Notes under the pieces: generated by a model | Told to the model about the DNA's origin: nothing | Seen by the model: only the letters and a program-made list of their open reading frames with translations | Database searches by the model: none | Position numbers and translations under genes: made by a program | Shown here: positions 6,951 through 15,487 of the stretch, piece after piece | How the letters are laid out: each line of letters starts with the position of its first letter | Numbering within the stretch: the stretch's first letter is position 1 | Assembly: GCA_934437985.1 (NCBI GenBank) | Contig: CAKSBI010000030.1 | Coordinates: forward strand, 1 to 29,442 | Reading direction: 5' to 3' | DNA length: 29,442 bases | DNA from: an uncultured Lachnospiraceae bacterium | GTDB lineage: Bacteria > Bacillota > Clostridia > Lachnospirales > Lachnospiraceae

Positions 6951-8330
6951 ATGAGAATTGATATACCGGCAGATGCTGAGACTATTATAAATACTCTTAA
7001 TAATAATGGATATGAAGCTTATGTTGTAGGCGGATGCGTAAGGGATTCGCTGTTAAACAGGGTGCCGGGGGACTGGGATATAACTACATCTGCTAAGCCC
7101 GAAGAGGTTAAGGGGCTGTTCCATAAAACCATAGATACAGGAATACAGCATGGTACGGTAACCGTGCGTATGCATGGCTGCAGTTATGAGGTGACGACAT
7201 ACAGGATTGATGGGGAATATGAAGATAACAGACATCCAAAAAATGTAACATATACATCCGAGCTCAGTGAAGACCTGATGCGGAGGGATTTTACTATCAA
7301 CGCGATGGCATACTGTCCATCACAGGGACTTATTGATATATATGGGGGTGTGGAGGATCTTAACAATAAGATAATCCGGTGTGTAGGTAATCCTTCTGAA
7401 AGATTTGATGAAGATGCACTCAGAACACTGCGTGCGATAAGATTTGCAGGGCAGCTGGGGTTTGATATTGAGCAGGGAACTTATGATGCGATATGTTCGC
7501 ATGCCGGCAATATTGCCAATGTGAGCGCTGAGCGTATCAGGGTTGAGGTGACCAAGCTTATTGAATCTTCAGGCCCTGACAGAATAAGACTTATATCGGA
7601 GACAGGACTTGCCGAAGCATTCTTTCCGGAGCTGACTACAATGTTTAATACCGGCCAGAACAATCCGCATCACATATATACTGTAGGTGAACATGCAGTT
7701 AAGGTACTTGAGGGTGTGCATAATAATTATAATGGAAATGATGAAAGGGACTACAGGATTCTGTGCTGGAGTGCACTTTTGCATGATGTGGCAAAGCCGG
7801 TGTGTAAAGAAACCGGGGAAGATGGTACAGACCATTTTTACGGACATCCGCAGACCGGGGCCGGAATGGCAGAAAGCATTCTTAAAAGGCTTAAGTTTGA
7901 TAATTATACAATAGGAATGGTTAAGAGACTGGTTCAGTACCATGATTACAGATTTGATGACTCACTGAAGAATCTCAGGAGATTTTTAAGTAAGGCGGGA
8001 GCTGATATTATGCCGCTGCTTTTTGTGTTGATGCGTGCTGATATATATGGACAGAGCAGTTACCTGTATGAGGATAAACTTGAGAGGCTTGCTGTTGCAC
8101 AGAGTAATTATAAAAAAATACTGGAAGAGAAGCCGGCAGTTACGATAAAGGATATGAAGATTAATGGCAATGACCTGATCAATGCCGGTATTGGGCGTGG
8201 AAAGATTATGGGGGATGTGTTAAAAAAACTGCTTGATGTGGTTATAGATGACCCTTCACTCAATGAGCACGAAACGCTTATGTCAATGGCAGGAAGCATA
8301 TACAGAGAAATTTCTGAAAAAAATATGTAA
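6951..8330 (+). CDS. cca: CCA tRNA nucleotidyltransferase with HD domain
   Basis: This enzyme adds or repairs the 3' CCA of tRNAs, needed here because tRNA-Arg at 612 does not encode CCA. The 459-residue protein has the class II head domain with GGCVRDSLL at residues 27-35 and the metal-binding DWD at 41-43. The conserved RRDFTINAMA is at 111-120 and the RFAGQLGF region at 164-171. A central HD domain (LLHDVAKP, H278-D279, plus later conserved His residues) indicates the HD-containing clade, whose extra domain is linked to phosphatase/phosphodiesterase activity. I chose ATG at 6951 because GGAGG lies 7 nt before it. The frame also opens from an upstream TTG at 6924 with no ribosome site. Fifty nt separate it from the sigma factor gene. 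Confidence 0.95.
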   Translation: MRIDIPADAETIINTLNNNGYEAYVVGGCVRDSLLNRVPGDWDITTSAKPEEVKGLFHKTIDTGIQHGTVTVRMHGCSYEVTTYRIDGEYEDNRHPKNVTYTSELSEDLMRRDFTINAMAYCPSQGLIDIYGGVEDLNNKIIRCVGNPSERFDEDALRTLRAIRFAGQLGFDIEQGTYDAICSHAGNIANVSAERIRVEVTKLIESSGPDRIRLISETGLAEAFFPELTTMFNTGQNNPHHIYTVGEHAVKVLEGVHNNYNGNDERDYRILCWSALLHDVAKPVCKETGEDGTDHFYGHPQTGAGMAESILKRLKFDNYTIGMVKRLVQYHDYRFDDSLKNLRRFLSKAGADIMPLLFVLMRADIYGQSSYLYEDKLERLAVAQSNYKKILEEKPAVTIKDMKINGNDLINAGIGRGKIMGDVLKKLLDVVIDDPSLNEHETLMSMAGSIYREISEKNM

Positions 8331-8380
8331 GATTATATTAAAGTTATCGAAGTATATAATACAGGGGGAGGATATGTGAC

Positions 8381-8944
8381 ATGCAGGACAACGAATTAGT
8401 ACTGCTCATTAAGACAGAGCCCGACAGGGGATTGGGCATATTAATGAGTGAATATATGGGTCTTGTCTGTACAATTGTTCGTGAAAAACTGGGTACTGTG
8501 TGTGATGAATTTGAGATGGAATCATGTGCGGGGGATATATTTATTGAGTTCTATAATGGAATTGATAAGTATTCGGAGGACAAAGGTTCGGTCAAATCAT
8601 ACATATGTGTAATGGCTAAAAGGAGGGCCATCGATATATTCCGTAAGAAAGCAAAGGAATTCGGTAATGTATCGATTGATGATGAAGAGGCAGGACTGGT
8701 CATTAAGGACAGACAGAATGTTGAACAGGAGTGTATTGATAGGGAACAGAAGAAGGAATTGATGGTGGCAGTTGACGGTTTAGGTGAACCGGACCGCGAG
8801 ATAATAGTCAGAAAGTATTATCTTGGCGAGAGTACGAAGCAGATTGCAGACAGACTTGCGATGACGGTCAGTGCTGTTGATACAAGAAGCTCAAGAGCAC
8901 TTAAGAAGCTCCGTAAGGTGCTGCAGGGAATGGCCATAGCATAA
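8381..8944 (+). CDS. RNA polymerase sigma-70 family (ECF-like) factor
   Basis: A 187-residue sigma factor with region 2 (about residues 20-92, including the -10-binding segment VKSYICVMAKRRAIDIFRKK) and region 4 (about 126-182, with the helix-turn-helix YLGESTKQIADRLAMTVSAV). Regions 1.1 and 3 are absent, as in ECF factors. GGGGGAGG precedes the ATG. The next gene starts 16 nt later and encodes a one-TM protein with an N-terminal cytosolic tail, the arrangement of sigma/anti-sigma pairs. The target regulon cannot be read from the window. An autoregulatory promoter is not obvious, although TATAAT occurs shortly before the ribosome site. Confidence 0.9.
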   Translation: MQDNELVLLIKTEPDRGLGILMSEYMGLVCTIVREKLGTVCDEFEMESCAGDIFIEFYNGIDKYSEDKGSVKSYICVMAKRRAIDIFRKKAKEFGNVSIDDEEAGLVIKDRQNVEQECIDREQKKELMVAVDGLGEPDREIIVRKYYLGESTKQIADRLAMTVSAVDTRSSRALKKLRKVLQGMAIA

Positions 8945-8960
8945 GGTAGAGGTGATGATA

Positions 8961-10337
8961 ATGGAAGAAAAGTTGAAAAAAGCCTTTGATGCCCTTGATG
9001 AAAAAGAGACTGATAAGCTCCTTAAAGGCATTGACGTAAAGCAATTGAATGAACACGGGCTTAATACTGAAAGGATTATGAAACGTGTCTACGAGCAGAC
9101 CGGTGCAGACCCCGGGTCCGGTAATGAACATAGGAAAGCAGTAGTGATTCCATGGAAAAATGTGGCTAAGATATCAGCGGCAGCGGCATGCTTCCTGCTT
9201 GTATTTATAGGTGGATATCTGGCAGGCGGCATTGGAAAGGATAAGCCGCAGCCACCGACCGGGAATAATGGAAGTATTGCCGGTACTGATAATGATAATA
9301 ATAAAGGTACTATTGATAACCCGGTTACAGGAGATGGTTATTCTGATGATATGACTGAGCGGGATGGAGAGCCTGATGAGGCTGCTGATGGGAAAGACGG
9401 AGCCGGTGATAAGGACGCTGAGGACAAAGGCAGGTCAAAGGATAATAAAAAGGATGACAAGGCATCCGGCAGCAGGAATAACGGCAGCACGAAAAAGGAT
9501 AAGAAGAATAATTACGGATTAGACAACAGTATTATGATGGGAATAGATGAAGACAGCAGGTATCTTGGAATGTCGACAGATGATATTGAAGAGCTTATTA
9601 CTGCATCCGACAGTGTAACAGATATGGAAGCTCTTAACACATCTTATGTATCCGTTAATGATATGGTTACTGATTCTGACTATGTTGTGAAGGCTGTCAA
9701 GACATCTTCTTTCTTTAAAAAGAGTGACACCAGTCATATATACAGGCTTGCATCGAAGGTAACGGTTAAGAGTGTACTTGTTAATAATATTGAGGAAGAG
9801 CTTAACGATACAATTAAGGTTAACGAGGGAATAAGGTATAATGCTGATGACAGCTGCTATACCCAGCTTGCAGGATATACGAGAATGAAGCTTGGATATG
9901 AATATATCCTGTTCCTTAAGAGATCGGCGTCTGGTAAGTCATTCGATATTGTGGGTGTAGTATATGGAAAAGTACCGATGGATAAGTCTGAGGCTGTCAT
10001 AAGTGCAGATCCGGGTTATGCTGATGCAGATAAGATCAATGATGTGAAATACATAATTGAGAGTGCGCGTAAGAAGTATAGTGACTATAATCCTGACGGT
10101 CAGGCTGCTGCTACCCCTGACAGGAATGATAAGCATGACAAGGCGGACAAAACAGATAAAAACGATAATACAGGCAGCACGAATAATTCAAACAACTCAA
10201 ATAATTCAACCAATACAAACAATTCAGGCAGTACCCAAGATTCAGACAAAAAGGGTACTATTGAGAAAACCACACCAACTGTGGCACCGTCAGATAGTGA
10301 ATCCGGAGGTGTGTCAGTACAGTCTGAGGGTATTTGA
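8961..10337 (+). CDS. One-TM membrane protein, probable anti-sigma partner
   Basis: A 458-residue protein: a cytosolic N-terminal tail of about 68 residues, a single membrane segment at 69-91 (ISAAAACFLLVFIGGYLAGG), then a long extracellular part. That part begins with an Asp/Lys/Gly-rich linker (about 92-190), continues with a folded domain (about 195-370, VNDMVTDSDYVVKAVKTSSF onward) and ends in an Asn/Ser/Thr-rich low-complexity tail. The zinc motif HxxxCxxC of ZAS anti-sigma factors is absent, so the anti-sigma role rests on topology and on tight coupling to the sigma gene. I chose ATG at 8961, with GAGGTG 7 nt before it; GTG 8952 and ATG 8955 overlap that site. I recognise no family for the outer domain. 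Confidence 0.65.
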   Translation: MEEKLKKAFDALDEKETDKLLKGIDVKQLNEHGLNTERIMKRVYEQTGADPGSGNEHRKAVVIPWKNVAKISAAAACFLLVFIGGYLAGGIGKDKPQPPTGNNGSIAGTDNDNNKGTIDNPVTGDGYSDDMTERDGEPDEAADGKDGAGDKDAEDKGRSKDNKKDDKASGSRNNGSTKKDKKNNYGLDNSIMMGIDEDSRYLGMSTDDIEELITASDSVTDMEALNTSYVSVNDMVTDSDYVVKAVKTSSFFKKSDTSHIYRLASKVTVKSVLVNNIEEELNDTIKVNEGIRYNADDSCYTQLAGYTRMKLGYEYILFLKRSASGKSFDIVGVVYGKVPMDKSEAVISADPGYADADKINDVKYIIESARKKYSDYNPDGQAAATPDRNDKHDKADKTDKNDNTGSTNNSNNSNNSTNTNNSGSTQDSDKKGTIEKTTPTVAPSDSESGGVSVQSEGI

Positions 10338-10366
10338 TTAATATGTTCTAAATGAATGTTCCTTCG

Positions 10367-10402
10367 CATACATTGTATTAGGTGTGCTTAATACAATGTA
10401 TG
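10367..10402 (+). promoter_or_regulatory. 14-bp perfect hairpin abutting a ribosome binding site
   Basis: CATACATTGTATTA, an 8-nt loop (GGTGTGCT) and TAATACAATGTATG form an uninterrupted 14-bp stem. The last base of the stem touches the GGGGAGG Shine-Dalgarno of the DUF6128 gene. No T tract follows, so it is not a standard terminator. It could be a palindromic operator, a translational control element or a processing site. Confidence 0.6.
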
Positions 10403-10417
10403 GGGAGGTTTTTTATT

Positions 10418-11662
10418 ATGTCAGATTATAAAAGATGGATATCTTATATGTATATCTATGAAAGTAATGTAAAGAAAAATAATGTTGGTTATATCCGTGT
10501 GGAGCAAAGGGGCAGCAAGGCGAGAATAGCAGTACATATTAAGGTAATGAGCATCAGTGATTCCATGAAGGTATATCTGTATTCACGACGTGATGGAATA
10601 ATGAATGGAATATATGTTGGAGATATAACAATGGACAAGAATGGCTCGCAGCAGGCATACCATCTTGAAACAGAGATACCGGTAGATGTAGTTAATATAT
10701 CAGACACAGGTGGTGTTATTGTATATTATAGTGACGATAAGTTTTTTGGTTCTGAATGGGATGATGTAAATATATCTATTACAGATTTTAGGATAGATGA
10801 ACCTGATAACATGGAAACACAGACTGATAAGGATGCTGAAAGTGATGATACCGTTGAATCTGAAATTATTCAGGAAGATTCAGATTCAACGGATCTTATT
10901 GCAACAAGCCTTGAGGGGGATATGCAGGATATGTCTGATTATCAGGATGTGCCGGCTGCTGTTGCAGAAGAAGTATTTGTGCCGGAAGACGCTGTCATAC
11001 CGGAGAATATGCCTGCGTCAGAAGACACAACTCCTGCCACGGAAAAAGTGTCAGCATCGGAGGAAGCACCTTCGCCGGAGGGTATGCCTGCGTCAGAAGG
11101 TATGCATAGTGCACGGATAATGTCAGCATCGGAGGAAGCACCTTCGCCGGAGAGAACACCTTTACAGAAGGAAGCTGCGCCTGAATTAAGGGATACATCA
11201 CTGCAGAAAGAATATGATGTATCAGAAAGAATGCAGAGGGCAGAGGAAAAGCCGGAGGATTATATCAGAAGAAATGAGATTGAAGAGGCTGCAAAAAAGA
11301 TGCTTTCAAGCTATCCTAAAATGTTCCCATTTGAAAATGATGACAGAATCATATGCGTAAGGATAGAACCACAGGATATAGGGCAGCTTCCGATTGATAC
11401 ATGGATTCTTGCTAATAACAGCTTCCTGCTGCAGGGGTATTACAGCTACAGACATCTGATGCTTATGTGTACAGGTGATGATGTACGGCCTGCTTATCTG
11501 ATAGGTGTGCCGGGAATATACCGTGGCAGGGATGAATATATGGCACAGATGTTTGGGTTTGGCCTGTTCAAGCCAATGAGGGAATGTGACGGCCTGCGCG
11601 GGGAATTTGGTTACTGGTGTATATCACTGACTGATATACCAGAATCAAGAAAATATAGATGA
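10418..11662 (+). CDS. DUF6128-type protein with Glu/Pro/Ser-rich linker
   Basis: A 414-residue protein without signal peptide or membrane segment. The N-terminal domain (residues 1-120) starts MSDYKRWISYMYIYESNVKK and is beta-rich. The middle (about 130-290) is a disordered acidic linker with repeated EEAPSPE and MPASE units. The C-terminal domain (about 300-414) contains RIEPQDIGQLPIDTWILANN, SFLLQGYYSYRHLML and LIGVPGIYRGRDEYMAQMFG, which I recall from DUF6128, a Lachnospiraceae family of unknown function. GGGGAGG lies 9 nt before the ATG. The N-terminal RWISYMY and the C-terminal block are typical of the family, while the linker differs greatly among members. Its last 52 nt overlap the convergent GNAT gene. 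Confidence 0.7.
   Translation: MSDYKRWISYMYIYESNVKKNNVGYIRVEQRGSKARIAVHIKVMSISDSMKVYLYSRRDGIMNGIYVGDITMDKNGSQQAYHLETEIPVDVVNISDTGGVIVYYSDDKFFGSEWDDVNISITDFRIDEPDNMETQTDKDAESDDTVESEIIQEDSDSTDLIATSLEGDMQDMSDYQDVPAAVAEEVFVPEDAVIPENMPASEDTTPATEKVSASEEAPSPEGMPASEGMHSARIMSASEEAPSPERTPLQKEAAPELRDTSLQKEYDVSERMQRAEEKPEDYIRRNEIEEAAKKMLSSYPKMFPFENDDRIICVRIEPQDIGQLPIDTWILANNSFLLQGYYSYRHLMLMCTGDDVRPAYLIGVPGIYRGRDEYMAQMFGFGLFKPMRECDGLRGEFGYWCISLTDIPESRKYR
11008..11152 (+). repeat. Imperfect duplication of about 72 bp inside the DUF6128 linker
   Basis: A 32-base segment beginning TGTCAGCATCGGAGG is identical at 11049-11080 and 11121-11152. A 17-base segment TATGCCTGCGTCAGAAG is repeated at 11008-11024 and 11083-11099. 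Spacings of 72 and 75 bp preserve the reading frame. Confidence 0.8.
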
Positions 11663-12180
11663 TGAAGTATTCTGCCGCCGGGTGTGTTACGGTATATGCT
11701 GTCATCAGGCGACCACATAAATCCGAGCTTACGCAGTAAGCTTACAGATGCCTTATTATCCGGGTTGACAAGGGCTTCAAGTCTGTCTGTCAGTCCGGAT
11801 AAAAATATGCGTGGTATCAGGTATGAAAGAGCTTCATAAGCGTAACCCTGCCGCCACATCGCATGGTCTATCTTATAACCGATAAGCATGGAAGATGTTC
11901 TGTTGTGGACATACTTTTTCAGGGATATAGTCCCAATAATATATGAAGTATCATAGGCAGGTGATAGATAATATCTGAAAAAAGAATCATCAGAAAGTGC
12001 ACATTTTTCAGCAATCAGGATTCTCTGCTGTACAACTGTGGTATAAAAATCATCTGACTTTGGCTCTTCGTATTGTTCAAAATATAATCTGTTGCGTTTC
12101 TGGAAATCAAGCACCTGCCTGATGTCTTCGCTGCTTACCATGCGTATATGCAGCCGCCTGGTGTAATAATCGTACTCCAT
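11611..12180 (-). CDS. GNAT family N-acetyltransferase (RimJ/RimL-like)
   Basis: A 189-residue acetyltransferase that would transfer acetyl from acetyl-CoA to an amine. The acetyl-CoA-binding motif appears as WRQGYAYEALSYLIPRIF (residues 109-126), a variant of the Q/RxxGxG/A loop. The second conserved block NPDNKASVSLLRKLGF is at 139-154, as in RimJ/RimL-type ribosomal-protein acetyltransferases and related enzymes. GAGGGTG lies 5 nt before the ATG. The 3' end overlaps the 3' end of the DUF6128 gene by 52 nt on the opposite strand, and both C-termini look genuine. Substrate is unknown. Confidence 0.85.
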   Translation of the reverse strand: MEYDYYTRRLHIRMVSSEDIRQVLDFQKRNRLYFEQYEEPKSDDFYTTVVQQRILIAEKCALSDDSFFRYYLSPAYDTSYIIGTISLKKYVHNRTSSMLIGYKIDHAMWRQGYAYEALSYLIPRIFLSGLTDRLEALVNPDNKASVSLLRKLGFMWSPDDSIYRNTPGGRILHHLYFLDSGISVSDIHQ

Positions 12181-12262
12181 ATTGTCACCCTCAAATAATA
12201 ATGTTACTATATAATAGCATAATTCAGTAATGATAACAATGAATCGAAATTGGAGGCTGTAT

Positions 12263-12751
12263 ATGGGTTATCCGGAAGACGAAAAATATATGAAGCAGGC
12301 TCTTAAGCAGGCACAAAAAGCGTATGCACTAAATGAGGTGCCTATCGGCTGTGTTATTGTATATGATAATAAAATAATCGCAAGAGGGTATAATAAAAGA
12401 AACTCTGTTAAGAGTACTTTGGGACATGCAGAGCTTGCGGCAATAAAAAAAGCAGGCAGGGTTCTCGGTGACTGGAGGCTTGAAGGGTGTACCATGTATA
12501 TCACCCTTGAACCATGTCCGATGTGTGCAGGCGCGATAGTCCAGGCAAGAATTCCGCGCGTTGTAATTGGCAGTATGAATCCAAAGGCCGGATGTGCAGG
12601 TTCAGTAATTAATCTTCTGGATATGGAGGGCTTTAACCACCGGGTGGAAGTGGAGTATAATGTGCTCAATGAAGAATGCAGCAATATGCTTAAGGACTTT
12701 TTCAGGGAACTCAGAAAGTCAAAAATTAAAGAAAAAGAGGTTAAAAAGTAA
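12263..12751 (+). CDS. tadA: tRNA-specific adenosine deaminase
   Basis: TadA converts A34 to inosine in the anticodon of tRNA-Arg(ACG). The 162-residue protein carries the zinc-binding and catalytic motifs of the cytidine/deoxycytidylate deaminase fold: HAE at residues 55-57 and PCPMC at 84-88, with the following AGAIVQARIPRVVIG typical of TadA. I chose ATG at 12263 because TTGGAGG lies 6 nt before it; the frame also extends 33 nt upstream without a ribosome site. It precedes ffs, as in Bacillus, where tadA, the SRP RNA gene and dnaX are neighbours. Here dnaX is not next. Confidence 0.95.
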   Translation: MGYPEDEKYMKQALKQAQKAYALNEVPIGCVIVYDNKIIARGYNKRNSVKSTLGHAELAAIKKAGRVLGDWRLEGCTMYITLEPCPMCAGAIVQARIPRVVIGSMNPKAGCAGSVINLLDMEGFNHRVEVEYNVLNEECSNMLKDFFRELRKSKIKEKEVKK

Positions 12752-12782
12752 ATAAACTGAGCAGGAAACAAAAATAAGTAAG

Positions 12783-12811
12783 TTGACAGTATATATAAAA
12801 AACAGTATACT
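12783..12811 (+). promoter_or_regulatory. Strong promoter of the SRP RNA gene
   Basis: TTGACA at 12783 and TATACT at 12806 are separated by 17 nt, placing transcription start near 12818. This is the best promoter match in the window, as expected for an abundant stable RNA. Confidence 0.8.
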
Positions 12812-12837
12812 AACTTTACAACTATGTCATAATATTT

Positions 12838-13106
12838 CCGTGCAGCCGGGGAGTTAGCGGTGCCCTGTACCTGCAATCCGCTATAGCAGGGGTGATATCC
12901 GGTCTAGGGTTTATTATTGCGGAGCTGCCCTTTGTAAGAGGTGTTGACGTCCGGGTCTTGCGCAACAGATATTTGTGAACCGTGTCAGGTCAGGAATGAA
13001 GCAGCACTAAGCAAACGCATCTGTGTGCCGCAAGGGCGCCTGGGCTGAGTCGATTGCAGAGGTAACGTCCGGGGTAGTAGATTCAAAACCGGATGCACGG
13101 ATTTTT
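12838..13106 (+). ncRNA. ffs: Signal recognition particle RNA, large Gram-positive type
   Basis: The ends CCGTGCAGCCGG and CCGGATGCACGG pair, closing a molecule of about 265 nt followed by a T7 run (terminator, 13102-13108). The universally conserved helix 8 is visible around 12983-13008: GTCAGGTC-AGGAA-TGAAGCAGCAC, the Ffh-binding tetraloop region. The 5' part GTGCCCTGTACCTGCAATCCGCTATAGCAGGG matches the Alu-domain start of Clostridia/Bacillus SRP RNAs. The 5' boundary is set by pairing and by the promoter, so it may be off by some nucleotides. Confidence 0.93.
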
Positions 13107-13162
13107 TTAGTCTTAACTGGTAATTGTCTTTTTTTTATAATAAAAGGGTGGAGAATGGATAT

Positions 13163-15460
13163 ATGGCAGAGAATAATCTTAAAGAAACATCAGGACAGAT
13201 AACAAAAGGGACAGTAATATACTGCCAGAATGATGTTGTGGATTCTATCAGCGTAGTGGTCAGGGGAAAAGTGCTGATACAGAATGAAAAGTCACGCTCT
13301 GTTGCCGGCGTGGGAAGCTTTCTTGGTGTGCATGACCTGTTCAGGGGCAGCTATCAGGCTACATATACTGCTATGGAAGATAGTATGATTGTTAATATAT
13401 CTATTGATTCTGCGGATGATATTGGAAGGATTGGTGAAAGGCATCCCGGATATGGAGGATTGCTTGTTGCATATTTTGGAAGAAGAATCAAGCAGCTTTA
13501 TTCTATATATCAGCGTCTGAAGTTTGAGACAATAACACTTGGTCAGAATATCATAGAGCTATATAATTCATATGGTGAATGCTGTAGAACTAATAACATA
13601 GAGCCGGAAGTGCTTGGACATATCAGGCAATTCTGCCCTACAGATGCACTTGCACTTTCTTATATGAAGGACGTCGATTATTATATTGACAGTACGGCCA
13701 TAGACCCGGAAGTGCTTAAGAGCTATTATAATGCAAGCAGGAACATTTATATGCATCATATAGATGAACAGCAGCTTATTATAGATAATCTTATGCATGA
13801 TATTGAATTTGTAGTTGACGAATACAATACAAGGGTCCGTACATATGTGGCAGACCATACAAGCCTGTATTCAATAGTTGCGAGACTTGCAGAGGAGCTT
13901 GGCAGACGTGGAATGGATAACTCTGACTGGGTTACTAAGCTTGAATTTATGCGTGAAAAGGTTTCTGCAATTGAGGATCTGTACAGAATGTATATATCTG
14001 ACATGCCGTCAATTGACAAGGCAAGGCTTGAAAAGCTGTATGCAGGATTATCCGGAGAAGCAGGTGATGGGACGGACAGGGAATCCATGGAGATGCTTGA
14101 CGACTCTTATCATACAATTATGGATTATGCAGAAGTTGATGATAAGGTAAGGGAAGCCTTTTTAGGACTTCTGATGGAATACGATAAGCTTCAGGATAAG
14201 GTGTCTGTTGATAAAGAACTGATACGTATAAGAGATGGCATTAACAGGTATTTTTATAAAATATATGGGACAATCTTCGGGAAAGCGAAGACTGACAGTG
14301 AGCAGCCTCTCTGTGTAAGGCTGTTTTTGAAATATGGTTTTATAAGTGAAAAGTTTTTAAGTGATAACCAGCTACAGGATATTATCAGACTTGATGAAGA
14401 TACGGATTCCGGCAATGGTGATATATGTCATGTGTATACATTGTATGACTGGCTTATGCTCATAGGGCAGGGAAAGAAGGAGCCGTCTAAGAGTGAGTTT
14501 GACCTTGACTATGAGGAATATATCAGGGAGCAGCTTAAGCATAAGGCAGTTACAGAGGCAGAAGCAGCCTCCATGAAGAAAAATACAGCCCGGAAGGTAC
14601 AGTATGAGATAGAGAATTTATTTGCCTGTGTTAACAGATTATTATCAGCCAAGGCAACTATGTTTGTGCCGGTGCTGCATAAGGATATATGTGCTGACAG
14701 GCTTTATCAGTTAAAGATGACACCTTATAAGATCAATACGGCTGTAAAAAAGGTGCTTGAAGTGGATTTTTCAGTCTTTTCCAGGGAAATTATGTATACT
14801 AATCCGGAGGCCGGCATAACCAAGGATTATATAATAAAAGATGTATATCCTGATGTGATACTGTTCCCATGCTATGGGGTAAGGGCTGTTATGTGGCAGG
14901 ATATATCAGGTAAGAAGAGAGATTCTGAAGGCAGATTTGTATTCCCTGCTTTATTTGATGGAGATGAGTATGCAGCTGTCGTAGGATTACTTGGAAGGTT
15001 CAGATGGGAATTGTGTAAGACCATCCAGGGTGTAAAATGGAATGATATAAGAATTAAGTCATTAACAAGTGAATATCAGGATTATATTCAGTTCTACCGG
15101 AAGAATTCCAACCTTTCCGAGGATTGGAAGGAGAAAATTAACAGGCAGATTAAAAGTGCACGTAATAATACAAGAGAGATGTTTGCAAAGGATTATGCAG
15201 AGTGGGTTATCAGAGAAGCATTCGGAAGCATGAGGATAAGTAAGGTCAGCAGGGAGATACTTGCAACCTATTGTCCATTTGTTAAGCCAATCAGGGATAA
15301 TCTTGAGAGAATACCTGTATATACCTCTGCAATGAAACGTTATAATATAAGCAGTGCCAAGAAAGTAAAAGAATATGAGGCAAGATGTATGCACATTGAA
15401 CGGTTAGGGAAAGAGGTTCCTCAGGAGATTAAAGATACAAGGGACCATTATAGTATGTAA
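13163..15460 (+). CDS. Large protein with N-terminal cNMP-binding-fold domain, unknown
   Basis: A 765-residue soluble protein. Residues about 10-110 match the cyclic-nucleotide-binding fold: TKGTVIYCQNDVVDSISVVV, then VRGKVLI and VAGVGSFLGVHDLF, with YTAMEDSMIVNIS closing the barrel. The phosphate-binding cassette is altered (FLGVHDLF-RGSYQA in place of the usual FGE...RSA), so cNMP binding is doubtful. Helical and coiled-coil-like stretches (about 160-400) and a C-terminal region I do not recognise follow (about 480-765, with PDVILFPCYGVRAVMW). No helix-turn-helix is seen, so it is not a CRP-type regulator. I chose ATG at 13163 (GGTGGAG 9 nt before). The TPR/pseudo-AAA gene follows after 27 nt, indicating an operon. 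Confidence 0.75.
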   Translation: MAENNLKETSGQITKGTVIYCQNDVVDSISVVVRGKVLIQNEKSRSVAGVGSFLGVHDLFRGSYQATYTAMEDSMIVNISIDSADDIGRIGERHPGYGGLLVAYFGRRIKQLYSIYQRLKFETITLGQNIIELYNSYGECCRTNNIEPEVLGHIRQFCPTDALALSYMKDVDYYIDSTAIDPEVLKSYYNASRNIYMHHIDEQQLIIDNLMHDIEFVVDEYNTRVRTYVADHTSLYSIVARLAEELGRRGMDNSDWVTKLEFMREKVSAIEDLYRMYISDMPSIDKARLEKLYAGLSGEAGDGTDRESMEMLDDSYHTIMDYAEVDDKVREAFLGLLMEYDKLQDKVSVDKELIRIRDGINRYFYKIYGTIFGKAKTDSEQPLCVRLFLKYGFISEKFLSDNQLQDIIRLDEDTDSGNGDICHVYTLYDWLMLIGQGKKEPSKSEFDLDYEEYIREQLKHKAVTEAEAASMKKNTARKVQYEIENLFACVNRLLSAKATMFVPVLHKDICADRLYQLKMTPYKINTAVKKVLEVDFSVFSREIMYTNPEAGITKDYIIKDVYPDVILFPCYGVRAVMWQDISGKKRDSEGRFVFPALFDGDEYAAVVGLLGRFRWELCKTIQGVKWNDIRIKSLTSEYQDYIQFYRKNSNLSEDWKEKINRQIKSARNNTREMFAKDYAEWVIREAFGSMRISKVSREILATYCPFVKPIRDNLERIPVYTSAMKRYNISSAKKVKEYEARCMHIERLGKEVPQEIKDTRDHYSM

Positions 15461-15487
15461 TATGTGTTTGCGAGGGGTACGATACAG

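Noticed and set aside
10057..10341. Plus-strand frame of 94 codons overlapping the end of the anti-sigma-like gene
   Set aside because: Its Thr/Ile/Gln repeats are the shifted reading of the Asn/Ser/Asp-rich tail; no ribosome site.
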